Assembly: GCF_027244095.1 (NCBI RefSeq)
Contig: NC_069662.1
Coordinates: 85,780,294-85,844,293, forward strand
Length of the DNA stretch: 64,000 nt
DNA from: Hemicordylus capensis
Lineage: Eukaryota > Chordata > Lepidosauria > Squamata > Cordylidae
Direction: 5' to 3'
Part shown: in pieces, positions 42,550 through 54,089 of the stretch
Layout: the number at the start of each line of letters is the position of its first letter
Numbering within the stretch: position 1 is the stretch's first letter
The notes under the pieces: generated by a model
Told to the model about the DNA's origin: nothing
Database searches by the model: none
The model's input: the letters and a program-made list of their open reading frames with translations, nothing else
Position numbers and translations under genes: made by a program

Positions 42550-45450
42550 CTGTGACATCTTGCAGCCAGTTCCAGTCATGCACCCACTGCAGCCAGCACT
42601 TGTCTTTTTTCTGCTTCTGCTTGCAACATGCCAGGTAGCGCAGCTCGCTCCCTACTCTGGCGGTTCCTCTCTCGTCATTGTCGCCGCCACCATCTATGCT
42701 GTCTCTAGCCCTCTCGCAGTTGCACTGCGCCTGTATAGTCTGCACTGTAACCAGTTGCTGGGCCCTTGCACTCAAGGACCAATGCAGGTGAGGGGCCACT
42801 GAGGAGGATGAGGATGGATCCTTTGGCAATGCTCCCGTGGGTGAGTAAAAGATTGTCTTTCTGTTGGGACCTCTCTTCTTTGGCCTGGGCAGGTCTCTCA
42901 ATGGTTCTCTGCTGTCTCTGTCTCTGCTTTCTCTGCTCTGGCCAGTAGCCCGGCTCTTCACACTCCTCTGGGCTGGTGACCATGTGCTCCCAGGCTTGGT
43001 TGCAGAGCTCTGACCAGTGCAAGAGCTTGGCCAGTTCTCTCTTGGTTCTCCTGGCAGTTCTGTAGGAAGTGCCCGATGGTCTCTTCTGGCCTGCGCTCTG
43101 CCAGCAAGGCTTGACAGGGGCTCCTGGGACAGGCCCTGGCTTCTCTGCTCTGCAGCCAGGGCTTCTTCCCATTGATCAGTGGCACCTGATGATAGAGGCT
43201 CCAGCATGTCTCTCAGAAATGGTGCAGGATGCTTCTCATCCTTGGCTGTCTTGGAAGCACTTGGAAGTGCCTTGGCTGTCTGGAAGCACTCTCTGGGACC
43301 GTCCCTTTTGACCTCTTCCTGACTGTTGCTGCTGCTGCTGCTGTTGGCCTGTTTGTCCGAGTTGGCCCTGTAGAGAAGCAGAGACTGGCTGCCTGTTTTG
43401 GTATTTGTGCTGGCTCCACCAGCTAGCTGGGGCCCAGAAGTTATCTTCTAAGGTATCAAAATTGATTTCTTTTTGCCATCTTTTGAGCTGTTGGTTTCTT
43501 TGCAGCTGTTCTTCCATGTTCCTGTGGACTTCAGGCCCCTCTGTTGAGTGTGAACAGTTCTCTGGGTTTCTCCACTCGCCACTGCTGGATGGCCCTGAAG
43601 GCCTCTTGTAAGTAGGGACTCACCTGCCCCTTGAGCTGGGCTGTGATTCTGATCTTTTCTTTGCCTTTTCCCTCTTGCCAGCAGCCGTCACTCACCCAGG
43701 GTGTCTCCTCCCATTAGCTCTGGAAGAAAGCTGCTGCATGGCTGGCGGCTGTGGGCATGTCTTCCTGAGCCTGCCGCTGCTGCTGTCATCTCTGCCACAC
43801 CCAGGCTCCCCAAGTACTTGCCAGGAAGTTCGCCAGGTAGTCCGAGTGCAGCACCAGGAGTCCCAGGCCGCCCCAGGTCATTGGTTGGTAAGCTACTGCC
43901 CTTGGCAGCAGGAAGTGCCTGGTCCCCCAAAGGAAGGTGAAGATTTTTCCTTCAACGTCTTACAGTACCTTTGGGCAGGGGTGGGGGTGTGTGTGTGGAT
44001 GGTGGCCAGGCTGTTCGCCACCAGCTTGATGTATACTTTTATGAACAGAGCTCTCTGGCACAACGTGAGGTACCAGGGCTGCCACCTTTCCAGCAGTTGT
44101 CACATCCTCTCCACCCAGCACAGCCAATTGGTTTTCCCGGCCTCTGGATGGGGCTCAAAGTTGACAACCAAGATGTTGATGGTGTCTGTCTAGGGGCCCA
44201 TTGTGGGGTTTGCCGGCTCTGTGGTCTCTCTGGCATGGCTATGCCTTCCCAGCCTTCCTTCTTCACCTGGATTGGGCCGGTTGCTCTTTGACTTTCTGCC
44301 ATCTCTTCTCCCTCTCCTTCTTCTAGTTGTTCCTCCTCCTCCTCTTGGTCAACGGGCCTTCTTTCGATCCTGCCCCTCTGTGAATGGAGGAGGACCTGCT
44401 GACTCTTTGGTAGATTGACCTGCATCCTGGACATCTCTCCAAATTGCCTGAAGAGTCAGTTGGTCGCCAGTGTCTGGTCCCTTCTTTCTGGGAAAAAGAC
44501 CAGGGTGCTCTGGGCGAAAGAGGAGCCCAGGTGGTCCACCTGGAGCACTGCGTTGTACAGTCTGGTCATCAGGGGGGTTATGGGGCCCAGAGTACCTTGT
44601 AGAACACCCAGGGGATGCCATCCAGCACCAGGAGTGATAGTGTCCCGCCATCAGCTATGGCCTGAGTCACTTCTTTTTGGATCGGTGTCATCAGCTGTCT
44701 TTTGGTTTCTGTGTCTGCTTCCCAGTGTCTGGGCAGTGGGCAGTGCTTGTCCAGCTAGGCTTGGACTTGCTGCAGGGAGTTGCTCAAATCTCGCCTGGCG
44801 GAAAACACCTTTCCAGAAAAGCTCTTGAGCACCCTGAGGATGTTCTGAGTGCCCTGCCTCTCGGGCTGGTCTGCTGTCTCTCTCAGGCCTCAGGTGAAGA
44901 GCGAGGGGGGCAGGCCTCCTTGGCTGCTGCCCATGTTGGAGGCTCCCAAGCCCCCCTCCCACTTGGCATGCACCCACTTTTGGGGGGCTATGAGCAGCCT
45001 TTGGCTCTGGCAGCACCCATTCTCCCACCTCTGCCATTGCTTTTGTTCTTGAAAGAGCCTGATGACTTGTCTGTGGGTGCTCAGTTCGCTCTGGAGTTGT
45101 TGTGGTTTGCTTTGCTGGTGTTTCTCTGCGCCTGGTGGCTTAGGGCCTCTTTGCTCGCCCCGCTTTTGGAGCTGTTCTGTTAAGTCAGCGGTGGTGGCGA
45201 TGGCCCTGCGATCTCATGGAGCTCTCAGTTGTGAATCCAAAAGGTGCTTTTTCACACCCTGTGCTTCAGGGCCTTCTTCATCTCTTCCCACCACTGGTTG
45301 GCCAGTGTGGCAGCGCTGTCAGTTGGCTTCTTCGCCTTCATTTTCTCACCTTTTGGTGATGGCGAGGAGGCATGCTCTCTGCTCAAGGGCGTGCTCCAAC
45401 TGTTCTCTGCAGGACTCCTCCTCAAGCCAGCTGGTTTGTAGTTGTGGCTT
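42550..45450 (-). pseudogene. Tx1 LINE reverse transcriptase and C-terminal remnant
   Basis: The first part contains ESCREQLEHALEQRACLLAI and LANQWWEEMKKALK, the helical linker before the polymerase. Pieces of the polymerase follow (GPDTGDQLTLQAIWRDVQDA). Between about 44170 and 43900 the strand reads YLTLCQRALFIKVYIKLVAN, the conserved block after the polymerase. Glutamine/arginine-rich sequence closes it (43420-42540). Heavily interrupted. Confidence 0.65.
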
Positions 45451-45499
45451 GTCTGTTTTGACTTTGGCATGAGTCTTTTTGCTGACCTCCACAGTTGCG

Positions 45500-46200
45500 C
45501 CGAGGGCCAGGATGGCGTGATCCAACCAGGGGTTTAAGATCAACCAACATGTGTACAACCTGAGGTTTGGCCCAGATGTGGTCAATCCTCACTGCCCCTT
45601 GCCCTCCATAGTGAGTGTACAGGGTCCCATCTGTCCACTACTTGGAGCCCCAAAGTAGGCCCTGTAATGTGGCAGGCACTCGACTGGGCAAAACCTGACC
45701 AGCAACATCTCAGAGTCCCTGTTGTTTGTGCAGGTAGTCTACTTGTGCTTTCTCCTTGGCAGTGAGCAGCTTCTGGGGAAGGGGTGGTGGGTCCCATCTG
45801 CATTTGGCACTCTGTTCTGCGCTAGATTGCTGGCTAGGGGTTGTGTCCTGTCCCCAAGCTGGGCCCTGAGCTTGAAGTTGCCGAGGACGACGACTTCCCT
45901 TCTCAATTGTAGTGTGTAGTCTTTGATGGTGATGAAGAGATTCTGCCTTCCTCGGTATTGGTGGGGGTAGTACACGTTGATCACCCGGAGCTTTCTCTGC
46001 CTGCTCTGTGGCTCTGTGCCCGCCAAGCCCGGATAGCTTGTTGTACTTGCACTCTGCTGTTGAAGTGTGTCTTCTACAGTGCCAGGATGTGATAAGGGAG
46101 TGTGCTTAGGAACTGGAAGATCTCCTGCCCCCTTCCCAGCATCCTCACCACCCCCCACCCCTGTGTTCCAATTGAAGAGTTTGAGAGGGACTTTCTTTGG
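45500..46200 (-). pseudogene. Tx1 LINE endonuclease domain remnant
   Basis: Encodes RVINVYYPHQYRGRQNLFIT then REVVVLGNFK and DRTQPLASN, matching the order 'VINVYAP ... VVLGDFN ... DR' of LINE apurinic-type endonucleases, which nick the target DNA to prime reverse transcription. The usual catalytic GDFN reads GNFK here, so the active site is lost as well as the frame. Confidence 0.72.
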
Positions 46201-46299
46201 GCTGTCTGCTGTCTAGGTTGCTTCCATGGTTGCTTTTGTGTCTTTTGTGTTTTGCTCTGTGTTCTGTTTTCTATTCTGGTCTTTCTCTTAGCCTTTTAG

Positions 46300-48980
46300 G
46301 ACTCACATACTGCTTCATCGGCTGCTGTTTTCGATGCTCTCTGCAGAATTGTTGGAGCTCTGGGTACTTGCTCAACTTCTGTTGCTGTCGCTGTGTGGGC
46401 GTTTTTGAGAGCCCCAGAGACTTCTGCCTCTCTCAGCTCCAGCAGGTGAAGTGCAGCTCTTTTGGTGGTGGTGGGGAAAAGCGGGGGAGCAGAGGTTGCT
46501 AATGATGGCGGTGGAGGCGTGGGAGGGAGGAGGTTAGGCACCACAGAGTTTGACACCTCTTCTTTCTCACGCCCTCTGCTCTCTCCCGCCCCTTCCCCAC
46601 ATCTCAGTCTTGCTGGGGCTGTCCTTCTCTGCTTGGGGCTGGCTCTCCTTTGCCATCTCCCCTTCGCTTTCCACTCACCATTGATGTTCTGCAACTTCAA
46701 CTCGCTTCGCCCACCTGTTCTCCTCCTGCTCAACTGTAGCTTTGACTTGCTCCCTTTCCTGCTCCTCTCTCTCCTCCTGCTGCTGCTTCTGAGTCCTTTC
46801 TCAGTTCTCCTGCCTTTGGTGCTGCCTCTTTTCTCTCCTCCTCTGCCTCTTGTTCTCCTTCCTCTCCTCTTCCTTCCCTCTCTCTCCCTTTCTTTGTCCT
46901 TGTGCCTTTGCAACTGAGTGGTATACTCTCGCTCATGCTGCCAGGCCTCTTCTTGCCACAGGTGATATTGAGAGATGATTCAGTCTTTTCTGTTCTTGGA
47001 CCACATCCTGCTCCTGCTGCTCCCACCTCTCGATGGCTGCCTGGGTTTCTTTCCACTCTTCTTCCTTGTATTTTCTGGCAGCTGAGTGCCACAATCTCTT
47101 TCCTTTCATGTTCCCTTGTGGTGGGAACATTTGTCGTCGCCCTCTACTCTCCGTTGCCCCCTGGCCACCGACGGCTGCCTCTGCGCTGCAACACTCTGCT
47201 GTCTCTCCTCTTCTTTGCATTTTCTGTGCTGTCAGTTGAGGTGGGCCGCCTTGCAGCAGAGGTAAGTGTGTCCCACCTCAGCGCAGGGTTTGCATCAGAT
47301 GCCGCTCTTACATTGATAGACCAGGTGTCTGTGATGGTTGTACCTTGAGCAGAGGGATTTGGGGCAGCAGTGGCGGATGTGTGAGTAGGCGCCACACTGG
47401 TAACACAACCTGGTGCTGGTGTGGTCCATGCCCAGAAAGAAGTACTTGGGCAGGTGTTGGTGTTAGTTGATGACTGGGTCCTTCCGCAGCAGCATGATGG
47501 TCCGGTACTTGCCCATCCTTCACCTTGCTGGGGCGCAGGAGGACTCTGACTGCAAGTGAGAGGTGGTACTGTTCTTGGTGGGGGGATGGTGGTCATCTGG
47601 AGCGCCACCGTGATGGCGCATGTGTCTCCCTGGAAGAGTGGGATGACCTGGAAGTTGCAGAGCAACTCCAGGTTGTGAGCACTGACCACATTAGTGCCCA
47701 CCCAGAATTTCTAGTAGGGTTTGTGGGAACACAGATATCCACTTCTGTGGAGGCCTTCAGCTGGATGGTGGCCAGCACTTGGCTCATCTTGAAGTTGAGT
47801 GCTCCCCTGAACAGTTCTTTGATCAGGTACTGGTGCAGGTACCAGATCTGGTAAGGGTTGCGCTCCATGTAGTGGAAGTGGATGACGAAGCAGTTCTGGG
47901 GGTACTCCTCTTCTTCCCTCAGCCCTTCATCTTCGTTCCTCTCAAACTGCTCGGGCAGACTCTTGATGTTTTCCAACCAGTACTGCGCATCCATCAGGCA
48001 CTTCACCTTTTCTTAGGTGGCCAGGGCATCTCCTCTGTGGTAGATGCCCACTTCCTCCTTTTCCCGCCTGCTGAACACTTTGATGGTCCCTCTGCTGCTG
48101 CCTCCCACCAGCCAGATTCCTGTCCAGCTCTTCGGCAGTTTGCCTCTTGGGGGTGGGGGTGGTCATCCGTCTGTTCCTCTCCTTTCTGCTGCCTGGGTGG
48201 CCACCATGACCATGCCCCTTCCAAACTTCTGGCTGAGTCACTCCTTGAGGGCCATCATGTGGTACTTGCCCGATGTTTCTGTCTCATGTGCTGTTGTTGG
48301 TGGGGCCTGTCTGGTTTTTGTTCTTCTGCCCATGGCTGCCTGCGCATACATTCTCTTCTCCGACGGGGTAGAGGTGGAGGGCAGCACTGGCTGTTGTGCA
48401 GGTATGTTTGTTCCAGCCGCTCTTTGCCTACGTCGCAGGTTTGTCGCTGCTTTGGCTCTCTTTCCTTTTTACTTTCAATCTCTCTCCTCAATTTCTGGGC
48501 TTGGGATTTATCTTCTCTCTCATCTACCTCCCACTCTCTAGTGTTCTCTGTCACCTTTGAATCTCCTTCACTTCAATTTCGATGGCTTCACCTTCCTCCT
48601 CTCCTTTTTCCTCCTCTTTGGCTGCATTGTAGGCGATGTCGCCTGAGAGGTTTAATGGGCTGCTTGGGAAGCTAGGGGCTTCTTCCCTCTCATCCTCCTC
48701 CTCACATATCATTTCCTCGCCTTTTTCGTGTTCCTGCTGCTCTTCTTCTTCCAGCAGGGGGGAGTATGTGGGTTCTAATGATGAAGTGGGGGAGGTCAGA
48801 GACTGGGTCTCATACATCACGCTGCTCTCCTGCTTTCCTTGTGACCTCGTCATCATCTCTTTGTGGGTGGTGAATTTAGCCATTGGCCCGATGACTGCCG
48901 CCTGAATTGTAGTGGGAAGGTTTGTGAAGTCCTTTATATTTAGCAGGGGAGAGCAACTGGCCCTATCCAACCCCAGCACA
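46300..48980 (-). pseudogene. Tx1 LINE ORF1 remnant (RNA-binding protein)
   Basis: Around 47450-47340 the reverse strand encodes PKYFFLGMDHTSTRLCYQCG then AYSHIRHCCPKSLC, a CCHC zinc-knuckle as found in Tx1 ORF1 proteins. The first third (48979-48551) is acidic (EEEEQQEHEKGEEMICEEED). The last part (46913-46300) is rich in arginine, lysine and glutamate. ORF1 proteins coat LINE RNA in the cytoplasmic particle. Several frames are needed to follow it, so it is a pseudogene. Confidence 0.7.
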
Positions 48981-49150
48981 GCATCTCCCCAGTGGCTGTT
49001 GTTGGTATCTGCCTTGTTGCTTTTTAGATCGTGAGCCCTTTCGGTACAGGGGACTGTCTTATCTATGTATTATTTATTTTTCTATGTAAACGATTTTGAA
49101 AATTTTGTTGAGAATTTTGGTTAGATATCTGTAGTAGTAGTAGTAAAAAA
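48955..49150 (+). repeat. LINE/SINE-type 3' tail repeat, forward copy
   Basis: CCCCAGCACAGCATCTCCCC then AGTGGCTGTTGTTGGTATCT, TTAGATCGTGAGCCCTTTCG and TCTATGTAAACGATTTTG, ending in a (GTA)n tract at about 49130-49145. It matches the reverse copy at 9425-9620 in order. It abuts the start of the Tx1 LINE. Confidence 0.7.
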
Positions 49151-49239
49151 GGTCATCTGGAGATTTGGGCTGTGAGGGCATCAGTATGCCAGTAACACTC
49201 CGCTCTCTCTCTCTCTATATATATATTATCAAATCCTAA

Positions 49240-50560
49240 AGAGGAAATGGATATCCTGGATTGTGGGTTGAAGGCTGTGATGAGCTGGATGTGGACTAAT
49301 AAACTGACTAATAAACATTCAGACAAGATGGAGGCCCTGGTGTTCAGTAGAAGAACTGATCAGGGACTAGGATTGCAATCTGTTCTTGTTGGGGTTGCCA
49401 TGCATTCTGCAAGAGCAAGTGCACAGTTTGGAGTTTTTACTGGACCCAGCCTTGCTTCAGATCAGGTGATGTCTGTGGCTAGGAGTTTATTTGCAGAGCT
49501 TGGGCTAGTGTGCCAGCTGTGGCTCTTCCTTGAGACAGCAGATCTGGCCACAGTTATCCTCGCCTTGGCCCCATCCCAGTTGTGGTATTAAGTCTACGTG
49601 GGGCACCCCTGAAAAGTATTTGGAAATTACAGATGGTGCACAGTGGCAGCCAAATAAATGAGGGGGACTGTCGGGGGCAGATTAAGCCTTTTGCCACCTA
49701 TAGGCAGCCAAAGATTTGCTGCCGCCCCCCCACCACCACCACCACAATGAGGGTAGCGGGGTCAAGGGAAAGTTTTTTTCTTCTAAAAGCCACCATAGCG
49801 GCAGGATGGGGGCAGCAAAGGCTGCACAGCAGCAGCTGTGGAGACAGGAAAAGATGGGAAAGTCTCCCCTTTTACTTTAAAACTCAGCTACATTGTGGAA
49901 TGGAGCTGCATCGCAGGGTGGTGGTGAGGCAAAGGGAAAGTTCCTCCTTTTACCTTAAAGTAGCACCACTGAGGGGTGGGGCGTCAAGGGAGAGCTCCTT
50001 CCAGATTCCCTCCTTCCTCCCAAATAGGAGCACACCCCCATCTGTAGTGCGTTAGAGGCCTTTCTGAACGTGCCTACTTTGCCTCTCCTTAAATCCGCCA
50101 CTGGGGACTGTTTGCTATACACATATTACACCTGTTCTAAAGGACCTGCGCTGGCTGCCAATCTGTTTCTGGGTTCAATTCAAAGTACTGGTTATCATCT
50201 TAAGTCCTAAATGGTTTGGACTGCAGTTACTTGAAGGAATACATTCTTATGAGTTAATCTGCTCACCTGGTACACTCTTTTAAGAGGGCCGTACTCCACA
50301 TGCCAACATGCTGAAGCTCGATCACAGTGCTGAAGTTTGATCACTGTGCACATAGGACAGGGCCTTCTCTATGATTGCCTACAGACTGTGGAACTCCCTC
50401 TCAGAAGAGATCCACAGCCTGATGCTGTTGTTGTTTTAACAAACTATTAAAGACTCCTGCTTGGTTGAGTTTTTGGCCAGAAAGGATAGTCTTGCCCTGC
50501 TTTTAATTCTAGTCCTTTTTATTCAGCTCTTGCATATGTCTGAGTTGCGATTTACCTCCT
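49240..50560 (+). mobile_element. L2-like LINE fragment split by a hAT
   Basis: 49244-49660 encodes ILDCGLKAVMSWMWTNKLTN, then SDKMEALVFSRR and a later LASDQVMSVARSLFAELGLV, typical of the L2 reverse transcriptase after its catalytic box. Across the hAT insertion (49672-50103) the frame resumes with the 'CxRTCAGCQSVSGFNSKYW'-like region and 'RLWNSLSEEIHSL' near 50390. Read together it is the C-terminal third of an L2 pol, with stops, so it is dead. Confidence 0.75.
49672..50103. mobile_element. hAT MITE inserted in an L2 coding region
   Basis: Begins CGGGGGCAGATTAAGCC and ends CCTTAAATCCGCCACTG, imperfect inverted repeats of the CAGTGGCGGATTTAAGG type. A perfect 8-bp duplication GGGACTGT flanks it (49664-49671 and 50104-50111). 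The interior holds a (CCA)n tract and repeated GGGAAAGTTYYTYCTTTTAC blocks. No coding capacity. Confidence 0.9.
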
Positions 50561-50564
50561 TGGG

Positions 50565-52285
50565 GTTTATTAATGAAGGGCAGTTTTTAAATGTAATAAA
50601 ATAAACTAGCTGGCCCTGTGCAGAAAATCTGTGCCTTAGTTCTCCGTCTCTCACCCCTCCATGGACAATCTGATTCCCTGTCCTGTCTTCCCCCCCGCTT
50701 ATCCTTAAGCTTCCCCCTGCCATCCCAGATGGCAGCTGAGGTGCTGAACTCTCCCCACACTCTCCCACCACAATTCAGTCTCTGACTCTCTATCCCCACA
50801 AGTCACTCTCTCGCTCTCCCCACACAAGTCACTCTCTTACTCCCCCCCACAACGCATTCCCCCAACCACTTGCTCATTCAGCCTCCTACTTCCCCTTCCT
50901 TCCTAGGGACAGCAACATCACAGTGGCCTAGGTTTGCTCCTACTGCTGGCCTCCATTGTGTCGCCCTGATGAGTCTCCTTGCGAGGAGGCTGGCTGATTT
51001 GGGCAGGAGAGCGCACTAAGGGCCAGCCTCCGTCATCCTGCCAAGTCTCATTGCAAGAAGAATGGCCAAGCCAGGGCTTTCCTTCTGGCCTGCACTGACT
51101 GCCCTTGGTGCACTCTTCCGCCCTGGCCGTCCTCCTTGTGAGGACACTCGGCAGGGTGATGGATGCCACTGCTCAATATCTCTTCTTCTTCCTTCCTTGT
51201 TGCCGCAGCGCCGCCTCCTCCCCGGCCCTCCATCCTCCTCTTCCTCCTCAGCAGCTGCCTCTCTGTCCGCTGCTCAGCCCTACTCTGTGCCTTCTCTCTC
51301 CCCTGGACAACTCTCTCTCACAACTCTCACGAGATGTGCCATGTACCACGACATCTTAAGGCTTTTATATATATAGATGCTGAAATTGTTTGCCAGCCAT
51401 TCCAGGCTCAGCTCTTAATTCTGGCCCCAGCTTGGCCTTCCCAACACACCTCATACATGTCAGCAGCATGGCATGATGGCTTTGCCCTTGTTGCCATAGT
51501 GGCCATCCTTGGCAACTCCAAAGTGGCAAGAATCCCTCCCCACTGTGTCTGGCTTGTCAGAGAATGAAGTGGGTGAGCCCAGGTGGCTCAAAAACCAAAC
51601 TTGCAAATGTGCATTTAAAAGAGTTGAAGAATGGACACAAGCAAGTGTGTGCGTGTGAGGCAGGGGAGAATCCTGCAGTGTTCGCAGCGTTGAGGGCAAT
51701 GGTATGTTTGGAAGGATGTGGGACAAAGCCCCCACCTGCCTTTACTGAGAAACCTCTCCTGGGGTGAAAGGATGACAGACAGGATCCCACACTTCACAGG
51801 CTGAGGTTCCACATACTTATAGCCTTATCCATATAGAAATTCTGCCATATTAAAAAAAATGTTACATCCAACACTTGGACACAGATTGGTTCTAAAAGTG
51901 GAACTGGGCACCTGTTGAATGGAATACACATCATCCAAGTCTTTCACTTGGTACAGATGCTTAGAATCATGTTCAGTCCTCAAGCTATACATTTTCAGCT
52001 ATTGTAGCATTTCCCAAGGTATGCAAATTTGGGTTGGTTGATGGTATGTTGTTAATTTGCAACAAGATAATGGCTGGCATCCTTACTAAATTTACTTGAG
52101 GAAGTCCCATTGAAAGGCATGCCTAGCTTGTCCTTTTAATTTCAGTGGAACTTCTTTGAGTAAATTTAGTCAGGATGTCAGCCAGTATTCCTCATTAGAA
52201 CATTTTTTAAAACCTAGATAGCATAGTTTATTAACTTCAAATATTATATCAGTTGCATGTTATAGATGATAATGAAGTAGTCATT
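50565..52285. other. no gene recognised; pyrimidine-rich stretches
   Basis: 50640-50880 and 51170-51330 are rich in TCTCCC/CTCCTC. Frames on both strands over these are low complexity. A short TATATATATAGAT lies at 51366-51378. Nothing else recognised. Confidence 0.4.
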
Positions 52286-52289
52286 ATGC

Positions 52290-52392
52290 CTGTTAAAACT
52301 GTTGTAAACTGCCTGTTGTAAACCGCCCAGAGATGTAAGTTTTGGGCGGTATAAAAATATGTTAAATAAGTTAAAGAAAGGAAGGAAGGAAG
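52290..52392 (+). mobile_element. L2-like LINE 3' tail, short
   Basis: GTAAACCGCCCAGAGATGTA then TTTTGGGCGGTATAAAAATA, ending in a GGAA tract at about 52376-52392. Only the terminal stem-like motif is present. Confidence 0.6.
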
Positions 52393-52904
52393 GGTTGGCA
52401 AAAAGTTAGATTAAACTATGTTATTTGGGAGATGTTATTTGGGAGATTAGGTTTCCTGACTTTTTTATTTTTTCTTAAAAGCAGCCATGGGTGGCTCCAA
52501 ATTTACTGGAGCATTAGAGTTGGGGGAGCCAATGCTTAACCCTTCCTGCGTACACCATTGTCCTGATTTAAGCTGTGGTTAGGATTTCCCCCCGCCCACC
52601 CAGCAAGGCCAATAGCAGCTTCAGGGGTGCAAAGAGACTGCACAAATGGCACCGTGAAAAATGGTTCAACGCCTGCTACCCCAGTGCCACTGGACCAATC
52701 AAATTCAGTTGCTATTAAGTAAATATCAAAATGTTGGGAGTTCTGATCACAAATCTGCATAATGTGTAGTTTAGCCCTTAATTGTGCAACTGTGAGGTAG
52801 GGTGGGAACAAATCGAAAAATTTAAACAGATTAAATTAAAATTAAAACAGCCACATTTTGATGCTAGCACATATGTTACTTGTTCCAGCAGTAACAGAGC
52901 AGTA

Positions 52905-53365
52905 CAGGTGGCCCTCGTTATCCACTGACTCTGTATCCGCAATTTTGCAAATCTGTGATTGGGTCTTAGAGACCCAATTTCATTTTCTGCAGGTAGAAAA
53001 ATTGGTGAAATTCACCCATCCGTGGTTTTGAGTGCTCAGAAATGACTTGGAAATGACTTCCTATGTCATTTCTGGCTGCCATTTTCCAGCAGAGCGTTCT
53101 TTTAAATATATATATTTGGCAAATATTCGACATTTGAGGGGTTTGAGGGGGATATTGCTGGAGAACTGGAGGTCTAGAGAATAAGGTACTATCCTTTTCT
53201 TCTTTTATTTCTCCCTCCCTTGCTTTTTTAACCCTTTTAAAAAACCTAAGTCCCCAATTAAACCTAACCCCCAATTCCCATTGACTCAAGGTTTTGTTAT
53301 CCACGGTTTCTGTATTCACACCTATAGGTGAGAACAGAACCCCCGCAAATAATGAGGGCCACCTG
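52905..53365. mobile_element. pogo/Tigger-like MITE with TA duplication
   Basis: Begins CAGGTGGCCCTCGTTATCC and ends AATGAGGGCCACCTG, flanked on both sides by TA (52903-52904 and 53366-53367). Short TIR and TA target are those of Tc1-mariner/pogo elements. The interior contains GATTGGGTCTTAGAGACCCA, a small hairpin, and no coding frame. Confidence 0.85.
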
Positions 53366-53367
53366 TA

Positions 53368-53960
53368 CCACACCTTCCTTAATTGGGAAGCAATTAAATC
53401 TTCTGATGTGTCAATTAACCACTGAGTGTGTTGATTTCCTGTTTGTTAGTGAAGTGTCAAGGGACTCTGGAAAGTTTCAAGGGCTTGTTGTCTAGGCTCT
53501 TAACATATTAGGGTGATTTCTTGGAGACATTAAAAGCCCAGGCAGGCACTGCTCAATTACTGATTATTAAACATCATCTGAAATCCATTAGTTCAGAAAT
53601 ACAGAGACTTCGAACCAGAAAATGAATTGCTGCTTAATTATGATCTTAGAGTCAATAAAATCATCTGATGGCAGATTTAGAGGGACTCATTAGGAAATGG
53701 AATCTGGTTGTGCATAACAGAGGCAGCTTTAGCTGTGGATCCTGGCCATTTCATTAAGGCCTTGAAATAGGATGCGGGGGAGAGGGAGGGGTAGTGGAAG
53801 TTCCTGCAACAGAAAGACCCTCTGGGGCATTAATATTTAAAGGCAACAGAATGAGGGAATCTATATGTATACAACAATAAAAGCTGTGGGATAGTGGATT
53901 AATTCTGACAACACTTAAATAATAATTTCAGTGACTTTCAGCAAGGCTAAACAATTTTAT
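53368..53960. other. repeat-free AT-rich stretch
   Basis: 53480-53710 has no visible repeat and carries several AT-rich words (TTACTGATTATTAAAC, GCTTAATTATGATC, TCAATAAAATCATC). It may be a conserved non-coding element; this is an impression only. Confidence 0.3.
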
Positions 53961-53964
53961 TAGC

Positions 53965-54080
53965 ATATCTATATATTTATTTCTCCTAGGCGTACCTGTC
54001 GCTAATCCCATGTGTGACAGCTCTTGTGAGAGTTCTATAGCAGCTGCCGATTAGCGATGGGGACGGTGAGAAAATAGGGC
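53965..54080 (+). repeat. unclassified repeat shared with 18813-18965
   Basis: ATCTATATATTTATTTCTCC then GGCGTACCTGTCGCTAATCC, GTGAGAGTTCTATAGC and GATTAGCGATGGGGACGG share order and spacing with the segment at 18813. Here it leads directly into a GC-rich minisatellite. The family is not recognised. Confidence 0.5.
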
Positions 54081-54089
54081 TGCCGGCTG

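Larger units (their letters stand above)
42500..48980 (-). mobile_element. Tx1-type LINE (L1/Tx1 group), decayed
   Basis: Reverse-strand order is a glutamate-rich ORF1 with zinc knuckle (about 48980-46300), an apurinic-type endonuclease (about 46200-45500) and reverse transcriptase with C-terminal region (about 45450-42550). The purine-rich coding strand gives the forward strand a strong pyrimidine bias over 6.5 kb. Many frameshifts and stops interrupt both reading frames, so the copy is long dead, but its length is close to a full element. Assignment to the Tx1 group rests on the zinc-knuckle ORF1 and the ORF2 tail pattern (QPWYLTLCQRALFIKVYIK then TFLWG-like). Confidence 0.75.

Noticed and set aside
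44677-45183. 168-codon forward open frame with hydrophobic stretches
   Set aside because: Antisense to the Tx1 LINE ORF2. The apparent membrane segments come from CTT/CTG-rich complement sequence.
47779-48675. 298-codon forward open frame
   Set aside because: It lies antisense to the Tx1 LINE ORF1 and reflects the pyrimidine-rich complement of an acidic, purine-rich coding strand; the protein has no domain.
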